Part shown: piece after piece, positions 24,915 to 34,931 of the stretch
Numbering within the stretch: the stretch's first letter is position 1
Layout of the letters: the number at the start of each line of letters is the position of its first letter
Assembly: GCA_036874045.1 (NCBI GenBank)
Contig: CM072343.1
Coordinates: forward strand, 17,814,001 to 17,878,000
DNA length: 64,000 bases
Source: Cymodocea nodosa
Lineage: Eukaryota > Streptophyta > Magnoliopsida > Alismatales > Cymodoceaceae
Reading direction: 5' to 3'
Made by a program: the position numbers and the translations under genes
The notes under the pieces: generated by a model
The model's input: only the letters and a program-made list of their open reading frames with translations
The model's database searches: none
Told to the model about the DNA's origin: nothing

Positions 24915-25153
24915 GTTTTTATCTTTAATGTTGTCATCGTACACAGGCATTACATATACAGTTAACATTTTTAAAAAAGTGAAGTACCTGTTTTGCCCTT
25001 GCCTAAATGTAATATGATATTTTTTAAAAATCAAACATTCACAACTATCAATGGAGAAATTTTCACGTGATAAACAAGTAAGGGCAAAACAGCCATTTTA
25101 CTTCTTTTTTTTTAAACATTAACTACAAATGTAACGTTGTCTAAAATAAAAGG
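24915..25153. repeat. MITE with ~80-base terminal inverted repeats
   Basis: The left arm (about 24917-25005) and the reverse complement of the right arm (about 25080-25153) share CATTACAT(A)T-type sequence, AGTTAA(C/T)ATTTTTAAAA, GTGAAGTA and TGTTTTGCCCTT in the same order. The arms flank about 75 bases. No coding capacity is present. The TGTTTTGCCCTT word is the clearest signature, and a looser AGGGCATAAAGG variant at 25655-25675 may be a relative. Confidence 0.75.
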
Positions 25154-25984
25154 AATATTGAGAGCATTGTTAGAAAAACAAGGATAATAAGAACAACATT
25201 TTAGAAAGGGTCAAGGTGAATTGGTGAAATATGTTATGGATTTTAAACTCTTATTTTTAAGAAATTCAAACTTACAGTCAAAGATTCCTTAGCCATTTGG
25301 TAATCTTGTAAAAGTGAATTGAGTTTCACTCGTTAACCTAATTTCACAAGACCTTTTTATGAACACACTAGGATGGTGATTTATATTAACCCATTACCCA
25401 CTTGGAATTATCATGACTTTAAATAATATGTACAGTTAGTGCAGAGATATTGAAAACCCTCGAGTCGACAACCTTACCTGTTATTTTGGATAAATCAGAC
25501 ATATTATATTGGAATGATTGATTACACACTATATATACGAGTAGAAATACTTTGTTGCTAGATATTTATCAAAAAAAATAATGCCTTTATTACGGTTTGT
25601 TTAATCAAAATAACGCTTAAAAGAAAGAAAAAAATGATAAGCACTGTAAATTTTGTAAGGGCATAAAGGTCTTTTGCTTTAGTTATAACAACAATTTTTA
25701 GTGATGTTTAATGGAAGATTAGCGAGAAGTTCCAGAGAATTAATTAATTTTACCGTTAACATATATTGATGTAAAGAGAAGATTGACGTAAATACGTTTA
25801 GAAATTCTTGAAAATTAAATTTACGAAAAAACCTTAATTTTGTTTAAAAAAAAAAAAATTTACTCAGATACGCTGTAAGGTATAAGGTATGAAGTTAATT
25901 CTTTCGGGGTAAAAAAAAAAAAGAAAAAGAAAAGAAAACTCAATGATTGATGGGAATAAAAGAGACGCAAAGATGGTAGTCATC

Positions 25985-26385
25985 TTTCAGATAAGGAACG
26001 GAGAAAGCAAAAGCGGCACAAGGCGCGTCTTCTTCGGCGAGGGGGGATGAACCTTGGCGGCGGTGCATGCACCCAACTCCGACGTCGCGTCCCCTCCAGT
26101 CCAGCCCCGCCCACCAACGGCCAAGCCCCACCACCGGTCGCTCTCCTGATTTGGCCTCGTGCATTGCCGTGCATGGGGACGGGAACGGCTACCACAAGCC
26201 ACCACGCCACTACGCTGCTGCTCCAGTGGTGGTGGTGGTGGTGGTCGCCGTCGTCGTCGTCACCTCTTGCGTATCACATCAGCCAAAAACCTTTACCAAT
26301 TGTCAAACTTGCCGCCGGTTGATTTACGTGGACCGTCAGTTCTTTCTTTTTGTTATTATGTATGTTTATTTTAAATATTAATAGA
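25985..26385 (+). other. GC-rich islet with overlapping short frames
   Basis: An isolated GC-rich block in AT-rich DNA with open frames on both strands. On the + strand, 26047-26322 (91 codons) and 26067-26381 (104 codons) overlap. The longer one has a Pro/Ser-rich start and then a run of about 14 Val/Ala residues that comes from a GTGGTGGTC-type repeat. No domain is recognised. It may be a remnant first exon, an unannotated small gene or a promoter islet. I cannot choose a coding frame. Confidence 0.25.
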
Positions 26386-26670
26386 TTTTAGGTACATACG
26401 CGGCAACGTTAAAACCTCTTGGAGTGATGAGCACGACAAACATTTTAGTTTAATCAAAACTTGTATTTTATAATTAAAACAAGCAAATCAAACCTACCAC
26501 ACGCTAGAATTATTAAATGCATGCATCGTCAAAACAAAACTTAACTAATTAATGACAAAAGATAATTTTCTTGGGGCCACTGGAATCATTCTATAATTCT
26601 ATATATATACACACACATATATATATATATAGAAATAGAAATAATTAATAATTTTGGTGGTGGCGGTTGA

Positions 26671-28904
26671 CTAGTAGAGGAGGTCGCACCACCAGAGCGT
26701 GGCCCTGACGGAGTCCACACCTCGCCGGCTCACTCCCCGGCAGTGCTGGAGGTTAAGGCCGACCAGGCCACTGCACATCACCTCCAGGCAGCTGAGCGCC
26801 CTGTCCGTGATACCCTGGCAACCGGCCAGCGACAGAACCTCCAGCTTCTGGTGCGCCGCCGTCGCCAGTGTCACCACGCCGCCGTCGCTAATCCGGTCGC
26901 ACCCCGACACGTCCAGCTCTGCCAGCCCCGGGCACAGCTCCCCGATCACCTCCAGGCTCTTGTTTCCCAACCCGTTGCACCCGTCCAAGCTCAACGACTG
27001 GAGTCTCCCCTTGAACGTCCTGGCCAGGGCCACCACGCTCCAGTCCGTGATCCCCACGCATCCGCTCAGACTCACCACCACCCTCCCCTGCCTCCGGTGC
27101 TCGTCGACGTCCGTGCTCCGCGCCGACATCACCTGCTTCAGGAGGAGGTATAGGCCCTGGTCGGTGATGGAGGTGAGTCCCATGAGGGCAATGTAGTTGA
27201 CGTGCACGCACGTGGGCGCCAGCACCGACAGGAACACGTCGTCTATCCCGTTGCAGTTCTTCACCGTTAGAGACTCCAACGTCGCGTAGCCCCCGTCATC
27301 CTCCGTCAACGGTTGGTCTTCGTCGGCTGGCAGCTGCTGCGTTATCTCGGATCCCTTGATCGAGGCGCACCTCACGATGGACAGCACCTTGAGTGTCCTG
27401 CAGTTCTTGAGCGCACTCACGATCCCGTCGGTGGTGATGGAGTCGCAGCACTCCACCTTCAGGGTTTTGAGCAGTCCGGTCGACGCGGTAAGCTTCGACA
27501 GGCCGATGTCCGTCAGATGCCCGCACTTGTTGAGGTTGACGTGCCTCAGGCAGGCGAAGTTGAGGCGGCGCATCAGCGTCCCGCCCACACCCAACAGCAC
27601 CGCGTCAGTCAACCCTACGCAGTTGTTTATGGACAGGAACTCCAGCTTCTCGGCAAGGCCTAACCATGAGAACCCGGCCATGCTCACGCCGGTGAGGTTC
27701 TCCAGGAAGAGCATCCGGATGGACCCCCGGTGCTCGCCGATGGCGTGCATGGCTGCGTTGCTTAGCTTCAACTGTGCCAATCGGACCTTCGCCAGCTTCG
27801 GTAGCTCAGACACCATGCATATTATGCCTAAACATATTAATTTACAACTTCAACTTATTAATCCAACAGCACACTGATTATATAATAGAAAACAGAAAAT
27901 TTATTTCTGTGATGGATTTCATTGATGCATGGTTGTATGGTATCAAATCGATCGGCGTTTAAAAAAAAAAAAAAAATGGTATCAAAGGTTAAATTGTTTC
28001 ATCAGAGAGGGGGACGGTTACCAGCGTCGCCGACGAGAGGGCATTTGGTGATGGATATGGAATGGAGGTGGGAAGAGCAGCTGGCGATGGCCTGGAGCGC
28101 GCGGTTGCCGACGAGCGGGCACGAGTCGAGGGTGAGGGTGGAGAGGTTGGGGCAGTTCTTAGCGATGGGGACGAGGCCATCGTCATCGATCCTGGGGAGG
28201 TTGGAGATGTCGAGCTTCTCCAGAGCCCAACAGCACTGGGCGATGGAGGCCAGGCCGATGCTCCCCACTTTGAAGCAGTCCCACAGCGACAGGGCCTTGA
28301 GGTTGGGGAAGGACTGAGACACGATGTGCAGGCCGAAGTCGGTGATGCGCTGCTGCGTGAAGGAGGGGAAGTGGCCAGCCCTCACCGATAGCTTCCCTAG
28401 AAGCTTTCTTGCGTACGTCCCCACCGCCATGGCCGCTAGCCTCGCGTCGTTGGCCTCCTTCGCCTCCAGACACCTCGACGCCTCCTCCCTCTTCTGCCGA
28501 TCCATGCTGACCTCCGTGCTGCTGCCGTCGCTCTCTGCGTTAGTGGTGTTACCGTTCAGGCTGCCCTTTCTGCTGCTGCTGCTGCTGCCGCTGGTGCGGT
28601 AGCGGTAGCTTATGCCGACGGTGCACCCTGAGGCGTTGGTTCTGGCGGCCGTGACTCGGAAGGCGTTGAACTGGCACCCGCGCATGTGGGCGAGTAGAAG
28701 CAGCCATCTCTTGCAGACCGCGGCGCAGGCGCACCGGTCGCGGGAGGACGATAGGAAGCCGAAGATGGTCTGAGTGCACTCGTCCGGCAAGCGGCTGATG
28801 AAGTCTTGACCCTCCTGAATTAGCGTCTTCTCCGGCGACCGCTTCAGATTTTGGTCATACTTACGACCTCTCTTCCGGCAAGACGCACCACCGCCACCAT
28901 CCAT
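26671..28904 (-). CDS. EIN3-binding F-box protein (EBF1/EBF2-like)
   Basis: The substrate receptor of an SCF ubiquitin ligase that, in the EBF family, binds EIN3/EIL factors in the nucleus for degradation and so restrains ethylene responses. Exons on the minus strand are 28904-28022 and 27827-26671, giving 679 residues. The junction gives ...CPLVGDAG|IICMVSEL, and one codon is split. The intron sits at the same place as in Arabidopsis EBF genes, after the ISITKCPLVGD motif. The F-box is at about residues 38-76 (SRLPDECTQTIFGFL then CACAAVCKRWLLLL). Next comes DARLAAMAVGTYARKLLGKL, typical of EBF, and then about 17 leucine-rich repeats with LTDxGL/ITDxSL signatures. The end, SVRATLWWCDLLY, corresponds to the family's WRCDIL end. 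Oddities are a shortened, divergent N-terminus without the usual glycine/proline-rich leader, and an acidic insert near DEDQPLTEDDGG. Confidence 0.92.
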
Positions 28905-29690
28905 CTCGATCTTTTATCACTATATATACTCTAATTAAATCTTCAATATTTGTTCTTTATCTGCATACGTTAAAATCATCGAGTGTTATATTTCAACCAG
29001 CATATGTGAATACATCGCAACAACAAAAAATCCAGAGAAACCATTTACAGAAAACTTTAGAGTCTCGATCTGACCAAGAAATCCAAAACCGGGTGACAGA
29101 AAGCAATAAGAAGAAGCTGCGGCAGCAGCAGCAGCTAATTACCAAAATGCATCGATCAAAAGACGAATTTGTAAAAGAAGAACTCTCAAAGAAAAATAGC
29201 TGTTTACCCAATTCAGGAGGGGTGAAATCCGAGAAGAAATCATCAAACACAACCCATTTTGATCCTTGTCCTTTTAAGGAAGGATAGACCCCAGTCACCA
29301 GAGAGAGAGAGAGAGAGAAAGAGAAGAGGAGGGATGTGGACCAGATACAATCGCTGAAAGAGCCGCGAAAGAACGGAAAAGGATTTCCGAATTCCGAGTG
29401 CAACGCCACCAGCAATCGTTTTATTGCGATTCCCAAAGAAAGAATCCAAGGATAGACGACGACGGCTTCACCTACAGTAGCCTCCGCTGAAGGTTTCTGT
29501 GGGACCCACCGTGGAGAGCGGGACCCCACGACGTCGCTTCGTGTTTTGTTCTCTTGCTGAGAGTGGGACCCACCGTGGAGTCCGGTGCGTTCCCTCTGGA
29601 GACGCATATGTGCGTCGGTGTCCTTCGGCTGGGACCCACCTCCAGCCTTCTGATTCTCGCTCACCCACTCTCGCACGCACGTTTTTTTCT
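28905..29690 (-). promoter_or_regulatory. EBF leader/promoter region with clustered TCP-type sites
   Basis: Read on the minus strand this is the immediate upstream region of the EBF gene. It is moderately GC-rich and open for 227 codons in one frame (29676-28993), but the predicted peptide is low-complexity (runs of Ser, Phe, Cys) and looks like a 5' leader rather than a protein. Perfect GTGGGACCCAC palindromes occur at 29499-29509 and 29563-29573. Partial sites are GGGACCCCAC at 29520-29529 and GGGACCCAC at 29631-29639. This matches the class I TCP/PCF consensus GGNCCCAC. Regulation of EBF by TCP factors is inference. Confidence 0.6.
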
Positions 29691-29721
29691 TTTCTTTTCT
29701 TTTCTTTTCTTTTCTTTTTTT
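29689..29721 (+). repeat. TTTTC pentanucleotide microsatellite
   Basis: About six TTTTC units, pyrimidine-only on this strand, located just upstream of the TCP-site cluster. Confidence 0.9.
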
Positions 29722-32150
29722 CTCTCGTGAAAACAGGCGTAACTTAGCACTAAGCAGTAGGAAAGAACATTGATCAACGTAAATTTTAGTGGTGAATTTT
29801 TTCTCTTATTATTAAAAAAAAATTTATATTTTTTACGGTTAAAAAAATTAAATTTTTTTTTTCTTCCGGTTCATTGGTAATTCCATTTTGCCAATCCTAA
29901 TATAAAATGTCAGTTAACAGGAAACATATAAATTAAAATCTAATCTCTACAAATTTGAATTAATAACCATTTTTCTCTCATTGAATAAATTACCCATTAC
30001 ATAAAAGTTTGACTTACAAAATAACGGGTAAAATTGACCTTAGCGGGTCAACCTTACCTTCCTTTAATGCTTAAATCACACGAGAGGCTGATCAGGTCTA
30101 CGCTTAAATTAGTGGTTCTATAACATTACATTTCCCGTGATAATTAACTTGGCTCATTTAATATTCTCTAAAGAAATGATGATCCTCCTCACACCTAAAA
30201 ATATTTTTTAATTCTCCTTATGCGAATTAAGGTAGCACTGTCATTTGGGTCGACCAAACTAGATCCCTTTGTTGCTTGCAATCAAGCGAAGGTTCTTTCC
30301 ACAACTATAGTTGGTGTTCTTCACTTTTAGTTTCTTTCTAGCTTGGACACGAGCCTTATTCTTGTTCAATACTGGCAACATTTCGACCCCATCACACTTT
30401 ACGATTGTCTTTTTCCCTAGTTTGATGATTGCATTCATCCAGTATAATAATGCTTGGATCATGAAATATTTCTCCCAACAACTGGTGGCACCCCCCCCCC
30501 CCCTTTGCTGTCCTACTTGAAATAAAGAAACTGTTTCCAAATTAATATTCCTACCCTCTTTTAAGAGGTTCTTCATCTGCATTCTTTCATCATCCCGCAC
30601 TGGAAATAATTAATTTTATTTCGGGATGTGTGGTCAACTTTTGAATCAGATTGGAAGACAAGCACAGGCCATTTTGACAAGTACCTCTAGAACACATAAT
30701 TCCATATGTCTAATTACAAATGTTTTTCAGAAGATTTTTCTCTTCTGTCTTTGTACAGCTTTAATTGATTTTTCTTCCTTCCCATTCTGTTGATGAATCT
30801 ACCTTCTATTGTTGCGATATTATATATATAATTGTATAATGTGCATATATATATATAACAGTGTGTGTACATATATATAAATATATAATGTACAACAATA
30901 TAGTTATATGATGCATTTTGTGGTACTTGATGTCCAAACTAGAACAGTAAACTAATCGATCCCTTTTTGGATAAATGACTGCAGATAATGGACACTAGGA
31001 GGGTACCCAATGGTACGGTGCTTTACTACTGTGGATTTCCGATAATCTATCTCATTTCTTACACACATTACTTGAAATGAGAGTAAGATTGCTCTAATTA
31101 GTAGAGATAAATTCTCCAATGAGTTAGCATCAAATGGTAAGAATAATGCTGTGAGTTAAATTTAAGGTTAATTAGGCACTTAACAGTCTTCTCTTGGTAG
31201 GAACTGGTTTTGTTTTTTTTTTTTTTTTTATTAGAGACGATCCTTTTTGTATGTTTAATGATCTAGGTTTAATGGATTAGGCTCCTTATTGGAGAGGATC
31301 TCGACTCTTATCATAGAAAGTTAAGAATTAATGTTAAAAACTCTTAGCTGTGAAACCACTGCTAAGAAAAGCTACATGGGTCCAAGAATTTCTGAGATTT
31401 ACTGAAAACACAGTAAATAGACTTTGAGGAAATATATAATTGCTTCAGATATATTATCTATCACGTAGTTTATGATTAACAGGTTTGCAGTCTACCTGCA
31501 GAAGAAAAGATGGGATAAACTCATTTGCATCTCGGTTGGCAATACATGGTTGCAGGTTTATAGTGAGCAGGTTTGCTGTGGCGGTCAAAAGCTAAGTCTT
31601 TTTCTGAAGATCAACCTAGAAGTCCATTAAACAGTCTGGTTCATCTGGAACATTGTCTGTTGTATGGGTTGGATTAGATTTGTAATTATAAAGTAGTGAT
31701 TCGTGGCTTTTACATTTACATTTAGTTGTACTTGGGTATTACTACAACAATAATAATAATCAAAAAATATCATTGCAGATTTTACTAGAACATCAATGAT
31801 AAGAACAAGCTAAAGAAACCATCAAAGAGAAATACTTGTGCAAGGGAAACATGCAGCGGTATTGCTCTTTCTAGATAAGTTCTCTACACTTTGCAAAGGG
31901 ACAGCTCGGGTACAGCTCAATCTTATCGTTCTAGATAAGTTCGCTTCACTTGCAAAAGCTCAATCCAGGTGGCACAACTCAGGTATCCAGAGAAACAACA
32001 GGATCATATACAAATAGATTATCCATGACGGAAGAGACAGCTTTTCATACATATAAACCTCCACACACACACTCGCATGCTAGTCTTACTTGTTGATTGC
32101 TTTTGATATTGGGATTGTTTTTTTTTTTTTCCAGTAGTGTTGCAACAGAT
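29722..32150. other. Gene-free region upstream of EBF
   Basis: No gene was recognised. A 113-codon minus frame (30600-30259) starting MRDDERMQMKNLLKEG is basic and lysine-rich but matches nothing I know, and it crosses a 14-base C tract that would be prone to slippage. A TA/TG-rich simple region lies at 30810-30900. A ~60-bp direct repeat containing TCTAGATAAGTTC begins at about 31869 and again at about 31931. Confidence 0.45.
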
Positions 32151-32375
32151 CAATTATACGATAGTATTTTTGAGTTTTTTCAGAAATCAAACTTCATCAG
32201 AAACCATCATACCGATGCCTTACCTAAACTATTGCAGTTTATTTTGACAACCATGCTAAAAGATTAATTATACGATAGTATTTTTTGAGCTTTTCAGGAT
32301 TCAAACTTTGTTATGAACTAGATTACTGATGTGTTACCTGAACTATTATTGCAGTTTGTTTTGACAACCATGCTG
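32150..32375. repeat. Tandem duplication of ~113 bp at the 3' end of the bHLH remnant
   Basis: Unit 1 (about 32152-32262) and unit 2 (about 32265-32375) share AATTATACGATAGTATTTTT, GATTCAAACTT-type sequence, TTACCT(G/A)AACTATT and GCAGTTT(G/A)TTTTGACAACC, followed by ATGCT, in the same order and orientation. Unit 2 contains the codons for the last residues of the bHLH remnant. Confidence 0.8.
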
Positions 32376-33483
32376 TTGATCATCTCCTTGTTGATCATGT
32401 CCCTGGGCTTGTTCATCGACATCTGCACATGTGAAGCACAGTTAACAGATGATGAGAGCAAGATCATAGATTGAAGTGACGATTGTTCTTGCCAGAAAAA
32501 GGCCAATACTTGGGGCACGGGTGCTTGCGTCGGTTGGAAAGTGAGCGACAACAACATAGGGGGGAACAAACGGCGTCGACTGGTAGAAGACCGGCAACGA
32601 TGCGTACCGAAACACCAGGAATCCGGCGTCCACGGGGGGCACCGTGGTTTGGTTTGCCGGAGATTGAGGAAGAGCACCGCCGCCGTCGTTGTTCGCCATG
32701 TCTGTCATCTGCTTCTGGGCCTGCAGTTGCTTTATGTGCTCGATCGCCTTCTCCAACAAGGATGCTTTGTTGTCACTCTGTGGCGGTGGTCGTCAAGCAA
32801 AGACTACTTGAGATCGATTACAATGAGAAGAAAGCGCTATCTTTGAACAAATATATATATGTATACGTACCTGATGGGATGTGGGCACGAGATTTCCCAG
32901 AGCTTTTGGTTTCTGGCTTATCTTCTCCCTTCTTTTCTGCAGGAAGAACAACACGTACATATATATACATATGTGTGGGTGTTTTGGTTTTACGTAGATA
33001 AGACCATCAAATTAATATGATGAATATGGAGGGGAGAATAGTAATAGATATGAAATTATTCAACAATCATATTAAAATGTAAATATTTAATCTAAAATTA
33101 ATTAACTATCAAAACTCATCGTTTTCATCGCACGAGCACCGTCGGCGTCGGGGTCAGGAGAGCTGGAGGTGGCGAAGCTACGACTGCTCTTAAGGCGATG
33201 CTCACGGCTGTCGTTCCGACTCCGGCTGTCCGCAGTAACCTGCATGTGAGGTCCCGACGAGGAGCTGAAACCAGGAGAGAAGCTGGTCGCACTCTATCAT
33301 CATCTCCGGCTCTGGAGTAGGGGCGAGGAGGATGTCGGTGGCAGAATTGATCGTGAGCAGATGGGCGGCCGCCAGAATGGCCTCCGGCTGCGCTGGCCTG
33401 ACCTCCACCCTCGTGGTTGTCATGATATTCCTCCAGTTCGCTCACCTTCACCCTCCCGTCGTCGTTCAGAGACAATCCCATAT
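32318..33483 (-). pseudogene. Degenerate PIF7/UNE10-like bHLH gene
   Basis: On the minus strand a 66-bp exon (32936-32871) encodes KRREKISQKPKALGNLVPTS plus His-Gln, and the next exon starts at 32777 with SDNKASLLEKAIEHIKQLQA then QKQM. Both have GT/AG borders where PIF-type bHLH genes have them. They correspond to helix 1, loop and helix 2 of PIF7/UNE10 (compare the family's KTDKASMLDEVIEYLKQLQAQ). The preceding exon that should supply the basic region with the HNxSER contact motif is not found. The GC-rich region 33483-33120 has only mixed-frame pieces (MGLSLNDDGRVKVSELEE; SREHRLKSSRSFATSSS). Helix 1 carries a proline where Met is usual. The C-terminal part shifts between two frames. I judge it a decaying paralogue. 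A non-DNA-binding dimerisation protein with an undetected first exon is the alternative. Confidence 0.65.
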
Positions 33484-33599
33484 GGATCTCCTGATGGTAT
33501 CTTTTGGTTGGCTCTTGGCGGTGAGGGACGACCGACGACGGAAGCTCAGGCAGCCGGGGGACATGACGAGGGTCGACGCAGGCGCACGTACGCACGTAC

Positions 33600-34520
33600 G
33601 TGGTTAAGTGCAGAAAGGAAAGTTTGTAAAGCAGGGTAAATAAAAAGTTTAAGAAAATTTTAAAAGTATTTAAACACGTTTAAAAAATTTTTAAAAAGTA
33701 AAGAAATATAGATTGTAAATAAATAATTTTTTTTGTAAAATAATAAATAATAATAATATTATTATTAAAAAAATTTAAAAAATAATCAAATTATAAAAAT
33801 TATTATTATTTAAAAATTGAATAATTTCATTAAACAAAATAAATATTACAATATAACAAATATTATAAAAATTTTCACAATATTCAGATACAAATTTATT
33901 TAAAATATTTCAACTTCTTAATTCTTTTCTCGTAACATACATAATATCTCAAAGTTCGACTTTTGTATAGTCAAAAAATTAGAAAAAATATTTTTCCTAT
34001 TTAAAAATTTTACATTTTTTTCCATCTTTCTTTTTATTTCGTCTGCACAAACACCAAGGAATAAGAAATCGGAGATATACTTGAGGTATTATCAAAAAAG
34101 AAATGTACATGAATGTACACTTCACTAATAAAAAAAAAATCTTCAGTATCTCGGTACAAAAGAAGAGACATGATCAGCTCATCAAGATAAACACAAGCCT
34201 GCAACAGCCCGAGCTCTCTGTTCTAGAGAATAAGACTGAGAGACCTTACCATAAAAAAATGTGGGTGGGTGTTGATGATCTTCAAGATATATATGCAAGA
34301 TTTTCTTCTGGTCCAGGTGTGATGAGTTGCATGCCTTCACATACACCAACTTGAATATTAATCTGGGCCCTGCAACCGAATCGGAAATGAAAATTTGGAT
34401 CGTATCTAATATATGACAAAGAAGGAGGCGGCTTGTGCGGCAAACCATGTGGTCATCGTTGCAACGACAGACACAAGAAGAAGAGTAGAGAAACAAAAGG
34501 AGAATGTCAAAAAAAATTTG
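33600..34520. other. Gene-free AT-rich stretch
   Basis: Very AT-rich from 33640 to 34030. Nothing coding was recognised, and short frames at 34103-34496 on opposite strands overlap without a domain. Confidence 0.5.
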
Positions 34521-34523
34521 TCT

Positions 34524-34931
34524 TTAACCATATGAACTCACATGTTTGCGATCGAGATTGGCCAGGAGCGAGTCGGTGATCGTGGCGGGAAGGGGCCGGA
34601 GCATCCTATGTTCTGCAAGCAGGAAGATTGAAGGTGACGTCCGTCGACAGACCCGAGTCCATGGTTCCGATGTCTCCTCGGCGTCGGAGACGATGATGTA
34701 GAGATGGACCTCCGGCGGCAGCACAACGGGGGCGACAGCCAGCCTTCTTCCCTCTGCTCCACTCCACCCTTTAGGGCAGAGCGACAGCCTTCTGGCGATG
34801 GCAGCGGTACTGGGTGTGGCACCACCCGTGGATTCGTCTCTGATGGACGATGCCGTCGGATTCCTCCTCACCACCACCTCACCGGCGACGCCCGACGGCC
34901 AACTCCCGTCCTGGGGCAACCACGATGACAC
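34524..34931 (-). other. Isolated GC-rich open frame, unidentified
   Basis: A 135-codon minus frame (MSSWLPQDGSWPSGVAGEVV...) coincides with an isolated GC-rich block that begins and ends abruptly in AT-rich DNA, the composition typical of coding exons here. No family is recognised. A second minus frame of 95 codons and a + frame of 74 codons overlap it, so coding status is unproven. It may be a remnant first exon, possibly related to the nearby bHLH remnant on the same strand, but nothing in the peptide shows that. Confidence 0.3.

Larger units (their letters stand above)
22449..26670. other. Gene-free region between PLA1 and EBF
   Basis: AT-rich DNA with A-tracts (27 A at about 22835-22861), an AG microsatellite, two MITE-like palindromes and a TA/CA simple repeat at about 26600-26632. 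Two GC-rich islets stand out. One at 24340-24470 has a 38-codon + strand frame beginning MADHRRPLLSSACRTHPSP. The other is at 25985-26300. Neither gives a recognisable protein. Confidence 0.5.

Noticed and set aside
26699-27877. Several + strand frames of 100-173 codons opposite EBF
   Set aside because: They are antisense shadows of the leucine-rich repeats and carry no domain.
28993-29676. 227-codon minus frame upstream of EBF
   Set aside because: The peptide is low-complexity and lies where the EBF leader and promoter should be. TCP-type palindromes and simple repeats account for it, and no domain is visible.
30259-30600. 113-codon minus frame
   Set aside because: It crosses a long C homopolymer, matches no family and has no splice or promoter support.
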